Assembly: GCA_964431205.1 (NCBI GenBank)
Contig: CAYSIX010000152.1
Span: 1-10,293, forward strand
Source: CAYSIX01 sp964431205
GTDB taxonomy: Bacteria; Planctomycetota; Phycisphaerae; Phycisphaerales; Phycisphaeraceae
Reading direction: 5' to 3'
Length of the DNA: 10,293 nt
Below, piece after piece: positions 1-6,964 of this stretch. Made by a program: the position numbers and the translations under genes. The first letter of the stretch is position 1; every line of letters begins with the position of its first letter. Below the pieces are notes generated by a model. The model saw nothing but the letters and a program-made list of their open reading frames with translations. It did no database searches and was not told the origin of the DNA.

Positions 1-1
1 G

Positions 2-1153
2 CAGCGCGAGAACGAGGGGGACCTGGTTTGCGCGGCCGAGGCGGTGACGCCGCAGACGATCAACTTCATGCTGCGTGAGGCGCGGGGGATGCTGTGCGTG
101 TCGCTGGCGGGGGAGCTGTGCGATCGGCTGGAGCTGCCGCTGATGCGGGGCGGCGGGACGAGCCTGCACGGGACGGCGTACACGGTGAGCGTCGATGCGC
201 AGCCGCGGCTGGGGATCACGACGGGGGTGAGCGCGGCGGACCGGGCGAAGACGATCCGGCTGCTGGCCGATCCGCAAACGCGGCCGGGCGACCTGGTCCG
301 GCCGGGGCACGTGCAGCCGCTGCGGGCGCGGGCGGGCGGGGCGCTGGTGCGCGCGGGCCAGACGGAAGGCTCGGTGGACCTGTGCCGGCTGGCGGGGCTG
401 ACGCCGGCGGCGGTGATCATCGAGGTCATGAACGAGGACGGGACGATGGCGCGCCAGCCGGAGCTGCGTCGGCTGTGCGAGCGGCACGGGCTGAAGATGT
501 GCTCGGTGGCGGACGTGGTGGAGTATCGGCTGCAGCGTGAGAAGCTGGTGCGTCGGGTGGAGCAGGCGCCGTTCGAGAACGGTGCGGGCCGGTGGACGCT
601 GATGGCGTACGAGTCGCGTGTGGACCCGCTGCCGCACGTGGCGTTGGTATGCGGAGGCCTGGGCGAGCGGGACGCGACGGGCCAGCCGGTGGAGGTGGAC
701 GAGCCGGTGCTGGTGCGGATGCACAGCCAGAACCTGCTGGGCGACGTGCTGGGGGACGTGACGCAGCCGAGCGGCGCGACGCTGCAGCGGGCGATGGGGA
801 TGATCCAGCGTGCGGGCCGGGGTGCGGTGGTGTACCTGCGTCACGAGCGGACGGGGACGGGTTTGCTGCAGCGTCTGCACACGTCGAGGACGGGTGAGGA
901 CGGCGACGCGGTCGAGGCGGGCGGTCAGGCCGCGGCACACCGTCAGGGCTCGCGTCTGGGCGAGGGTCAGCCGACGCCGGGGATGCGCCCGCCGGCGCAC
1001 ACCGGCGCGTACGGGATCGGGTGCCAGGTGCTGCGAGACCTTGGGGTGCGGAAGCTGCGGCTGATCACGAACCACCCGTTCATGCCGACGGCGTTGAGCG
1101 GGTTCGGCCTGGAGATCGTGGAGTTCGTGCCGGTGGCGGGCGAGCCGGGCTGA
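2..1153 (+). CDS. ribB: 3,4-dihydroxy-2-butanone 4-phosphate synthase with degenerate GTP cyclohydrolase II domain (RibBX-like), 5'-partial
   Basis: The reading frame is open from the window edge, so the start lies upstream; 383 residues are visible and roughly 35 are missing. The first visible residues, QRENEGDL, are the RibB substrate/metal motif. Also seen are TTGVSAADR, RPGHVQPLRA and NEDGTMAR, so the N-terminal half is a recognisable 3,4-dihydroxy-2-butanone 4-phosphate synthase, which makes the four-carbon unit of riboflavin from ribulose 5-phosphate. The usual GHTE is GQTE (codon 359-361), a change at the E. coli His153 metal-ligand position. From about nt 595 the protein aligns with GTP cyclohydrolase II (HVALVCG, VLVRMHS, YGIGCQVLRDLGVRKLRLITNHP). 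However, the zinc ligands Cys54/65/67 (E. coli RibA numbering) are Asn, Gln and Ser, and catalytic Asp126/Arg128 are His and Gly. GTP cyclohydrolase activity is therefore unlikely, and a separate RibA should exist elsewhere. The fold resembles the RibBX variants described in Proteobacteria. Family is certain; the activity state is inferred. Confidence 0.93.
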   Translation, partial: QRENEGDLVCAAEAVTPQTINFMLREARGMLCVSLAGELCDRLELPLMRGGGTSLHGTAYTVSVDAQPRLGITTGVSAADRAKTIRLLADPQTRPGDLVRPGHVQPLRARAGGALVRAGQTEGSVDLCRLAGLTPAAVIIEVMNEDGTMARQPELRRLCERHGLKMCSVADVVEYRLQREKLVRRVEQAPFENGAGRWTLMAYESRVDPLPHVALVCGGLGERDATGQPVEVDEPVLVRMHSQNLLGDVLGDVTQPSGATLQRAMGMIQRAGRGAVVYLRHERTGTGLLQRLHTSRTGEDGDAVEAGGQAAAHRQGSRLGEGQPTPGMRPPAHTGAYGIGCQVLRDLGVRKLRLITNHPFMPTALSGFGLEIVEFVPVAGEPG

Positions 1154-1172
1154 GGCGCGGCGCATGAGAAAG

Positions 1173-1202
1173 CGCGGCGCTTCGGTTCAACGAAGCGCCG
1201 CG
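1173..1202. terminator. Bidirectional terminator hairpin between convergent ribB and rbp
   Basis: Perfect 12-bp inverted repeat: left arm CGCGGCGCTTCG (1173-1184), 6-nt loop GTTCAA, right arm CGAAGCGCCGCG (1191-1202). It starts 19 nt after the ribB stop and ends 28 nt from the stop of the convergent rbp gene, so it is placed to end both transcripts. The T tract is weak on both sides (AGTTACTT on the plus strand, CTTTCTC on the minus strand), so the efficiency of intrinsic termination is uncertain. Confidence 0.8.
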
Positions 1203-1230
1203 AGTCAGTTACTTCCGGGATGCGGATCGC

Positions 1231-1566
1231 TCAGCGTTCCTGGCCGCGATAGCCGCTGCCGGCGTAGCTGCCTCCGTCGCCGCCACCGCCGTAGCCGCCG
1301 CCTCCTCCCCCGCTCCGCTGCTGACGCGGGCGAGCCTCGTTGACCGTGAGCGTCCGGCCGTTGAAGGCGGTACCGTTCAGTTCCTCGATGGCCTTGCGGC
1401 CCTCGTCTTCATTGTCCATCTCGACGAACCCGAACCCGCGGGAACGCCCGGTGTCGCGATCCATGATGATCGCTGCCCGGGACACGCTGCCAAACTGAGA
1501 GAACAAGGACTCCAACTCCTCTTCCGTGGTGTTGAACGGAAGATTCCCGACATAAATGTTAACCAC
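1231..1566 (-). CDS. Glycine-rich RRM RNA-binding protein
   Basis: Small single-RRM protein of 111 residues. RNP2 is IYVGNL (residues 4-9) and RNP1 is RGFGFVEM (43-50), both matching the RRM consensus with the aromatic residues that stack on RNA. The RRM spans about residues 2-79. A disordered Gly-rich tail follows (about 84-108, with GGGGGGYGGGG and an RG near the end), the architecture of cyanobacterial Rbp and plant glycine-rich cold-responsive proteins. I choose the GTG start at 1564-1566 (protein MVNIYVGNLPF). It has GAGG six nt upstream, and the family normally begins just before RNP2; the frame stays open to an ATG at 1635, but that would add 23 non-conserved residues. The likely role is an RNA chaperone or post-transcriptional regulator, possibly cold-induced; regulation is inferred from the family, not from this sequence. 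It converges on ribB across a hairpin. Confidence 0.93.
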   Translation of the reverse strand: MVNIYVGNLPFNTTEEELESLFSQFGSVSRAAIIMDRDTGRSRGFGFVEMDNEDEGRKAIEELNGTAFNGRTLTVNEARPRQQRSGGGGGGYGGGGDGGSYAGSGYRGQER

Positions 1567-1711
1567 TACCGACCTCAAACTTTCATCGAACCCGAACCAG
1601 AAACCTTCGGACGTGTACCTCGGGCAGAGCCGCATCCGAGCAAGCCCAATCGCCGGCCAAACCTCGTCCGCTCAAATGCGACCGCCGGCCCATGCTTGCA
1701 CCAACGCCTAA

Positions 1712-1740
1712 ACAATACATTTATCGGTTCACCAAGGCAA
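1712..1740 (-). promoter_or_regulatory. Candidate promoter of rbp in an AT-rich island
   Basis: On the minus strand, TTGCCT (1735-1740) and TATTGT (1712-1717) are separated by 17 nt and lie in a locally AT-rich patch within very GC-rich DNA. Transcription would begin near 1705, giving a 5' UTR of about 140 nt before the GTG at 1566. Matches to the sigma70 consensus are partial, so this is a suggestion only. The rest of 1567-1818 shows no gene. Confidence 0.35.
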
Positions 1741-1818
1741 TAGCTCTTGGCCCTCTGGGGCGAAAATCACCCGCGGCAGCCCCTGAGCGCGGCCCCGGCA
1801 CCGGGCCCGACTCGCGCC

Positions 1819-4800
1819 TCAGCTCAGCAGCCGCTCCAGGTCGTCCCGCGTCAGGCTCCGCAGCAGGTTGTCCTGCCCGTCGATTATCGCGTCGGCCAGC
1901 TCCCGCTTGCGCTGCTGCAGCTCGATGATCCGCTGCTCGACCGTGTCGCGACAGATCAGCCGATAGGCAAAGACTTTACGTGTCTGACCGATGCGGTGCG
2001 TCCGGTCGATCGCCTGCTGCTCGACCGCCGGATTCCACCACGGGTCGAGGATGAAGACGTACTCCGCGGCGGTGAGGTTGAGCCCGAAGCCCCCCGCCTT
2101 GAGGCTGATCAGGAACACGGGCACCGCCGGGTCGGTCTGGAACCGCTCGACGACCTGCCGCCGATCCCTGGTCTGCCCGTCCAGGTACGCGTAGGGGATG
2201 TTCTGCTGGTCCAGCCGGCGGCGGACGATGGCCAGCATCGAGGTGAACTGGCTGAAGACCAGGGCCTTGTGGCCCTCCTCGACGACCTCCTCGAGCTGCT
2301 CGATCAGGGCCTCGAGCTTGGCCGAGGGCTCGTCGGCACGCTTGGGATCGACCAGCGCCGGGTGGCAGGCGACCTGCCGCAGCCGCAGCAGCGCCTCGAG
2401 CACGACAAAGGCGTTGCCCCCGCCGAGCACGCCCGGCGCGTCCGCCGGCTTGGCCGGGCCCGTCGCGTCGATCTGGCGGAACAGGTGCGCCCGGTAGTAA
2501 TCGCGCAGCTCGTCGTACACGCGGCGCTGGGCCGGCTCCATCTCGCAGGCGATCGTCTGCTCGGTCTTCTCCGGCAGGTCGGCCAGCACCTGCTTCTTGG
2601 TCCGACGCAGCACGAACGGCCGCAACGCCGCGGCGATCTGCTGCAGCGTGTCGCGGTGCCCGCCGGCCTGCGCGGCGTCGGCGCCGCCGCCCGTCGCCGC
2701 CGGGCGCAACCGCTGCCGCTTCGACTGGCTCATCCGCACCAGTTCGTTGAATCGCGAGCTCGCCCCGAGCATGCCGGGGTTGAGAAACTCGAAGATCGAC
2801 CACAGGTCCCCCAGGTGGTTCTCGACCGGCGTGCCGGTCAACGCCAGGCGGTGCCGCGCGTCGAGCAGGCGGGCGGCCTTGGCCGACTGCGAGCCGGGGT
2901 TCTTGATCGCCTGGGCCTCGTCCAGCACCGCGTAGTCGAACGGCTGCTCGCGCAGCAAGTCGATGTCGCGGCGCAGCAGCCCGTACGACGTGACGATCAG
3001 GTCGAACTCGCCGAAACGTCCCTGCCACTCGGTGCGTTCGGCCCCCGCATAGGCGAGCACGCGCAGCTCCGGCGTAAACCGCTGCGCCTCGTCCGCCCAG
3101 TTGAACACCACCGACCGCGGCGCCACGACCAGCGACGGCAGCGACGCGGCCTGACCGGCGGCCTGCGACCCGTTGCCCGACGCCGTCTGCTCGTCGCCGT
3201 GCCCCGGCACGCCCAGCTTGCGCGCCTGGAGCATCGCCAGCACCTGAATCGTCTTGCCCAGGCCCATGTCGTCGGCGAGGATCCCACCCATGCCGAACTC
3301 ACGCAGGAACCGGAACCAACCCAGCCCGTCGCGCTGATAGGCCCGCAACTCGCCGTGAAACGCGGGCGCGGGCGCCAGTGGCGTGATGCCCTCGAAACGG
3401 TGCAGACGCTCGCGGGCGCGCGCGAACGTCTCGTCCACGTGCATCAGGTCCTGCTCTCGCACCAGCGCGTCGAGCATGGCCGCCTGCGACGAGCGGAAGC
3501 GCAGGTGATCGTCCTCGACCTTGCCCAACGCGGTCAGCAGGCCGTGCTCACGCAGCCAGCCCATCGGCAGCAGCCCGGTCGTCCCGTCGTCCAGCGCGAT
3601 CATCCGCTTGCCCGCCCGCGCCGCGGCGAGGATCTGCGGCAGGGACACCGCCTGCTCGCTGCCATCCGCACGCCGGTACGTCACGTTCCCGTGCAGCTCG
3701 AACCAGTCGATCCCGCTGCTGATCGAGAGCTTGGGCGGCCCGGCGCGACGCACCGCCTGCTCATCGGCACGCACCGTCCAGCCCAGCTCCAGCAGGCGAC
3801 TGACCGCCGCGGGCATTCGCCTCACCGGCAGCATCATCACGTCGCCCGGCGCCTGGCTGACCGGCCGAAACCCCAGCGACGCCAGCGTCGCGAACGCCTC
3901 CTGCTCCGCAGGGTGATCCCGACGGATCAGCCGCTGCTCCGCTTCCGCCTCGCCCGACGCCTGCGCAAGCGCCGCGTGCGGCTCGGACGCCTCGGCATCA
4001 CGCGTACCCTCGGACACCACCTCGGCGACCGGCGCCTCCGGCGCGGTCTCGGCTTCGGTTTCCGACAGGTTCCTCCCGCCGGCTTCGTCGCTCGCGATCG
4101 CCTCGGCGTCCTGGTCGGCCCCCTCTCCCGCTCGGTCCGTTGACGACGCCTGCTCGACGTTCAGCGAGACGAACCGGCCCGGCTGGGTCGGGTCCACGAC
4201 CTGATCCCCGTAGGTGAACGCCAGCCGCGCCGCGAGCATGTTCCGCGTCGAGCTGGGCAGCCAGCGGCTGGCCTGAGTCGACCCGGGGCTGTACAGGTCC
4301 AGCCGCGGAACGGGGCGGATGTGCTCGGCCGTGTGCCCCACGCCCGGCGGCAGGTCCAGCTCCGGAAGCTGCGGCAGCGTGTACAGCCGATCCAAGAACC
4401 GCCCGATGTCCTGCCTCGGCACGCGCAATGGCTCGGCGGCGCCGGCGCGGCGAACCTCGTCGCGGAACTGCGCGTGCCACCGCGTCGCGTCTCGATCGTC
4501 GAACGGCGCGGCCCGCTGCTCCTCGATCACGATGCCGTCCGGCCCGCCGACGACCAGTTCCGGCCGCTCGATCCCCAGCCGCTGCTCGCCCCGACGCAGC
4601 TCCAAGTGCACCAGCAGCTCGTCCTCGGCCTCGGTGCCGCGCAGCCACAGAACCCATGGCTCGTCGCCGTCCCAACGCAACCGTCGCTCGCGCTCGTTGG
4701 GGGCCTCCTCGTGCTCGACGAAGCACCGCCCCGTCGCGCACATGCGCTTGAGCAACGACCGTCGCGCCCCGATCGGCAGGCGGAAACGAGCCTGCGACCG

Positions 4801-5487
4801 CTGGATCGACGACGGCTCGTGCCAGCCGGCGTCGTCGACCCACGTGCCGCCCAGCAACAGCGCGCACAGCTCGCGATCGGTCGCCTGCTGGATCGAGCTG
4901 AGCACCTGCGGCGTCAGGCGAAGCGGCTTGGGCCGGCTCCAACCCGTCGCCGTCGGCGAGCGGTGACGCAACTCGACCACGACCCCGCCTGCCTGTCGCG
5001 AGGCCTCGACCAGCACCATGTAACAGACCTGTCGCTGAGCCGGCAGCAGTGACTCCCCGCTGGCCGGCGAATCGCCGCCCGAAGCCCGCACCAGGCTCAG
5101 CCGGCCCATCCAGCGCGGCTCCGCCGCCGGCTCGACCCGCGGCGCCGACCCCGCACGCCGACGCGCTCTCGGCGGCCGCACCGCCAGGCCCGACAGCTCC
5201 GACGCCGACGCACCCGGGCCTTCCGATTGCTGAATGTCCAGCAGCGTCGCCCACACGTGCTTGCAGTACATCCCCTTCTCGAACGCCGGGCACGTGCACT
5301 CGGCCGTCAACGCCTCGCCCTCGCGGCGGATCACCACCGTGTACGGCTGCTGACCGCGAACCTCGGCGCGGACCAACTCCCCGTTGGTCGGGGGCAGGCG
5401 CTTGACCCGGCCTTCGAGCTGATACGCTCGCCCCCGCATCCGTGCCCCACTCTGAAACAGCGGCGACCATGCCGAAACCAGCGACAT
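1819..5487 (-). CDS. SWIM zinc-finger SNF2-family helicase/ATPase
   Basis: 1222-residue protein in the bacterial SWIM-SNF2 family (HepA-like). An N-terminal SWIM finger has the CxC...CxH pattern (C64, C66, C75, H77; CTCPAFEKGMYCKHV). A long family-typical middle region follows, then an acidic, Ala/Glu/Ser-rich, probably disordered linker at about residues 445-520. The SNF2 ATPase core has ADDMGLGKT (Walker A Lys745), DEAQ (856-859) and TGTPVENHLGDLWSIFEFLNP. The C-terminal helicase lobe has GGFGLNLTAAEYVFILDPWWNPAVE and the motif VI sequence DRTHRIGQT (HRIGQ at 1164-1168). All ATPase motifs are intact, so it should be an active DNA-dependent ATP-driven translocase that remodels protein-DNA or transcription complexes; the exact cellular role is unknown. 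The ATG at 5485-5487 is preceded by GGGAG at about 5 nt. It appears monocistronic or loosely linked to rbp, 252 bp downstream. Confidence 0.95.
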   Translation of the reverse strand: MSLVSAWSPLFQSGARMRGRAYQLEGRVKRLPPTNGELVRAEVRGQQPYTVVIRREGEALTAECTCPAFEKGMYCKHVWATLLDIQQSEGPGASASELSGLAVRPPRARRRAGSAPRVEPAAEPRWMGRLSLVRASGGDSPASGESLLPAQRQVCYMVLVEASRQAGGVVVELRHRSPTATGWSRPKPLRLTPQVLSSIQQATDRELCALLLGGTWVDDAGWHEPSSIQRSQARFRLPIGARRSLLKRMCATGRCFVEHEEAPNERERRLRWDGDEPWVLWLRGTEAEDELLVHLELRRGEQRLGIERPELVVGGPDGIVIEEQRAAPFDDRDATRWHAQFRDEVRRAGAAEPLRVPRQDIGRFLDRLYTLPQLPELDLPPGVGHTAEHIRPVPRLDLYSPGSTQASRWLPSSTRNMLAARLAFTYGDQVVDPTQPGRFVSLNVEQASSTDRAGEGADQDAEAIASDEAGGRNLSETEAETAPEAPVAEVVSEGTRDAEASEPHAALAQASGEAEAEQRLIRRDHPAEQEAFATLASLGFRPVSQAPGDVMMLPVRRMPAAVSRLLELGWTVRADEQAVRRAGPPKLSISSGIDWFELHGNVTYRRADGSEQAVSLPQILAAARAGKRMIALDDGTTGLLPMGWLREHGLLTALGKVEDDHLRFRSSQAAMLDALVREQDLMHVDETFARARERLHRFEGITPLAPAPAFHGELRAYQRDGLGWFRFLREFGMGGILADDMGLGKTIQVLAMLQARKLGVPGHGDEQTASGNGSQAAGQAASLPSLVVAPRSVVFNWADEAQRFTPELRVLAYAGAERTEWQGRFGEFDLIVTSYGLLRRDIDLLREQPFDYAVLDEAQAIKNPGSQSAKAARLLDARHRLALTGTPVENHLGDLWSIFEFLNPGMLGASSRFNELVRMSQSKRQRLRPAATGGGADAAQAGGHRDTLQQIAAALRPFVLRRTKKQVLADLPEKTEQTIACEMEPAQRRVYDELRDYYRAHLFRQIDATGPAKPADAPGVLGGGNAFVVLEALLRLRQVACHPALVDPKRADEPSAKLEALIEQLEEVVEEGHKALVFSQFTSMLAIVRRRLDQQNIPYAYLDGQTRDRRQVVERFQTDPAVPVFLISLKAGGFGLNLTAAEYVFILDPWWNPAVEQQAIDRTHRIGQTRKVFAYRLICRDTVEQRIIELQQRKRELADAIIDGQDNLLRSLTRDDLERLLS

Positions 5488-5532
5488 GCACTCTCCCGGC
5501 GTCTCGTGACGCAGAAAAATCCCGAATCAGGC

Positions 5533-5561
5533 AGCTTAGGCGAACCGCCGCGTCGGAGCAA
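5533..5561 (-). promoter_or_regulatory. Candidate promoter of the SNF2 helicase gene
   Basis: On the minus strand, TTGCTC (5556-5561), a 17-nt spacer and TAAGCT (5533-5538) lie about 45 nt upstream of the helicase ATG. They keep the most conserved sigma70 positions (TTG and TA---T) but match weakly otherwise. Position and spacing are right; the strength of the evidence is low. Confidence 0.3.
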
Positions 5562-5651
5562 TCCCGCCACGTCGTGATCGGATCAGCCGACGGCTCACAC
5601 GAGGCCGTCCGAACCAGGTGATGGACGGGATGGTGCTCCGGCGAGGGCTCG

Positions 5652-6023
5652 CTACTTGGCCGGCTCGATCGTGACCGTCAGCCCGCGGCTGGTGAACTGA
5701 TCGCGGTACAGCTCGGCGCGTTCCTGGTGGGTGCTCAGCAGCAGGGACTGTCCGTTGTGGTGGGCCTGGAGCATGCGTCGGAAGGCGGCGTCGGGGGTCA
5801 GGGGCGTGAGCATGAGGATGGTTTCGACCACGAAGCCCATGTCGTGCACGTCGTCGTTGTGGAGGATGACGTGCCAGGGCGGCAGCTTCTTGGGCGGGGT
5901 CTTCTTCGGCCGGGGCTTGCGTTTGGGCTTGGGCAGCAGCTTGGTGGCGCCGGCGGGGGCCTCGGAGCGCTCGGGCTCGGCGGGCGGATGGGGCTCGGGC
6001 TTTTCGTGTTCTCGATCGGGCAT
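5652..6023 (-). CDS. clpS: ClpS, ATP-dependent Clp protease adaptor
   Basis: The 123-residue protein has a C-terminal ClpS core (about residues 48-123): WHVILHNDDVHDMGFVVETI, then FRRMLQAHHNGQSLLL. ClpS delivers N-end-rule substrates (bulky hydrophobic N-termini) to ClpAP. The residues that bind the substrate N-terminus are present: Asn56-Asp57 (E. coli N34/D35), gatekeeper Met62, and His88 (E. coli H66). A ~47-residue N-terminal extension is unusual: first acidic and proline-rich, then very basic (KPKRKPRPKK). Since the N-terminal tail of E. coli ClpS contacts the ClpA pore, the altered tail could change delivery or unfoldase contact (inference). I prefer the ATG at 6021-6023; an in-frame TTG at 6042-6044 would add seven residues but has no ribosome-binding site. 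uppP lies 86 bp upstream on the same strand, so cotranscription is possible but unproven. Confidence 0.95.
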   Translation of the reverse strand: MPDREHEKPEPHPPAEPERSEAPAGATKLLPKPKRKPRPKKTPPKKLPPWHVILHNDDVHDMGFVVETILMLTPLTPDAAFRRMLQAHHNGQSLLLSTHQERAELYRDQFTSRGLTVTIEPAK

Positions 6024-6109
6024 GGCGAAGTCCGTCAGGAGCAAGGTTCAGCGGGCCCCGGGGACGGGGGCGTCGTTGCGGTAAGGATAGGGCGTGCGCG
6101 GGGCGGCGA

Positions 6110-6964
6110 TCAAGGCTCGCCGGGGATGTCGGCCGACATGAGCCCGGTGGCCAGCAGCGCCGCGAGCACGGACGCGATGGCCAGGCGGTACCAGCCGAAC
6201 GGCGCCAGGCCGTGGCGGGTCAGAAAGCCCACGAACCACTTGACGGCGAGGGCGGCCGAGACGGTGGAGGCGACGAAGCCGACGACCAGCGGGCCGGCGC
6301 CGAAGTGCGTGACGATGGCGTCGCCGCTCTTGTATCCCTCGTAGGCGGTGGCGGCGCCGAGGGTGATCAGGCCCAGCAGGAAGCTGAACTCGGCCGCGGC
6401 GCGGGCGCGCAGACCCAGCAGCAACGCCGCGACGATGGTCATCATCGAGCGGGACGTGCCGGGCCACATGGCAACGCACTGGCCGAACCCGATCAGCAAC
6501 GCGATGGGGATGTTGACGTCCTCGAGGTTGCGGATCGAGCGTCGGTCGAGCAGTCGGCGGTTCCAGGCGACGGCGAGCATGAGCCAGGCGCCGACGAACA
6601 GGGCGCCGACCACGGGCCAGACGCCGTTGAGGTAGGCCTTGATGGTCTCGTGCAGGAGCAGGCCGAGGACCGCGGCGGGCAGGAAGGCGACGAACAGGTG
6701 GATCGCCAGCCGCAGACCGACGGGATCGCGCCCGAGCAGGCCAAGCGACATCTGCTTGACGCGACGCCAGTACAGGCCGAAGACGGCGGCGATGGCGCCG
6801 GCCTGGATGACGATGTTGAAGGCGAATGCGGCCTCCCAGCGCTCGGCCGAGTCGCTGAACCCCAGCAGCCAGGCGGTGAGGATCAAGTGACCCGTGGAGC
6901 TGACCGGCAGGTATTCGGTGAGCCCTTCGACGATGCCGAGGATGAGCGCTTGCCACCAGGTCAT
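6110..6964 (-). CDS. uppP: Undecaprenyl-diphosphatase (UppP/BacA family)
   Basis: 284-residue polytopic inner-membrane protein that dephosphorylates undecaprenyl diphosphate to regenerate the C55-P carrier for peptidoglycan and other envelope glycans; overproduction classically gives bacitracin resistance. The N-terminal family motif EGLTEYLPVSSTGH holds the catalytic-region E13, E17 and H26. The second motif PGTSRS (168-173) contains the essential Arg172 (E. coli Arg174). Several hydrophobic helices are visible (for example LPAAVLGLLLHETI, VVGALFVGAWLMLAVAW, LVVGFVASTVSAALAV). Length is normal for the family. The ATG at 6962-6964 has GAGGA six nt upstream, inside the end of vapC, and overlaps the vapC stop as ATGA. 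Translation is therefore probably coupled to the toxin gene. It is the last gene of the antitoxin-toxin-uppP unit. Confidence 0.96.
   Translation of the reverse strand: MTWWQALILGIVEGLTEYLPVSSTGHLILTAWLLGFSDSAERWEAAFAFNIVIQAGAIAAVFGLYWRRVKQMSLGLLGRDPVGLRLAIHLFVAFLPAAVLGLLLHETIKAYLNGVWPVVGALFVGAWLMLAVAWNRRLLDRRSIRNLEDVNIPIALLIGFGQCVAMWPGTSRSMMTIVAALLLGLRARAAAEFSFLLGLITLGAATAYEGYKSGDAIVTHFGAGPLVVGFVASTVSAALAVKWFVGFLTRHGLAPFGWYRLAIASVLAALLATGLMSADIPGEP

Noticed and set aside
1567..1635. N-terminal extension of the RRM protein to an ATG at 1635
   Set aside because: The extra 23 residues are not RRM-like. The GTG at 1566 has a well-spaced GAGG and gives the usual N-terminus.
1791..1807. GC-rich hairpin GGCCC / GGGCC downstream of the helicase gene
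   Set aside because: Only 5 bp and no T run on the transcribed side; not convincing as a terminator.
1747..4143. 798-codon open frame on the plus strand
   Set aside because: Antisense to the SNF2 helicase core, whose motifs are all intact. Composition is repetitive in Arg, Gln, Leu and Pro, without a domain.
5589..5609. Hairpin GACGGC / GCCGTC downstream of clpS
   Set aside because: Only a 6-bp stem with a 9-nt loop and no U tract; such repeats are expected by chance in GC-rich DNA.
6024..6044. TTG start for clpS
   Set aside because: No ribosome-binding site; the ATG seven codons later is the simpler choice.
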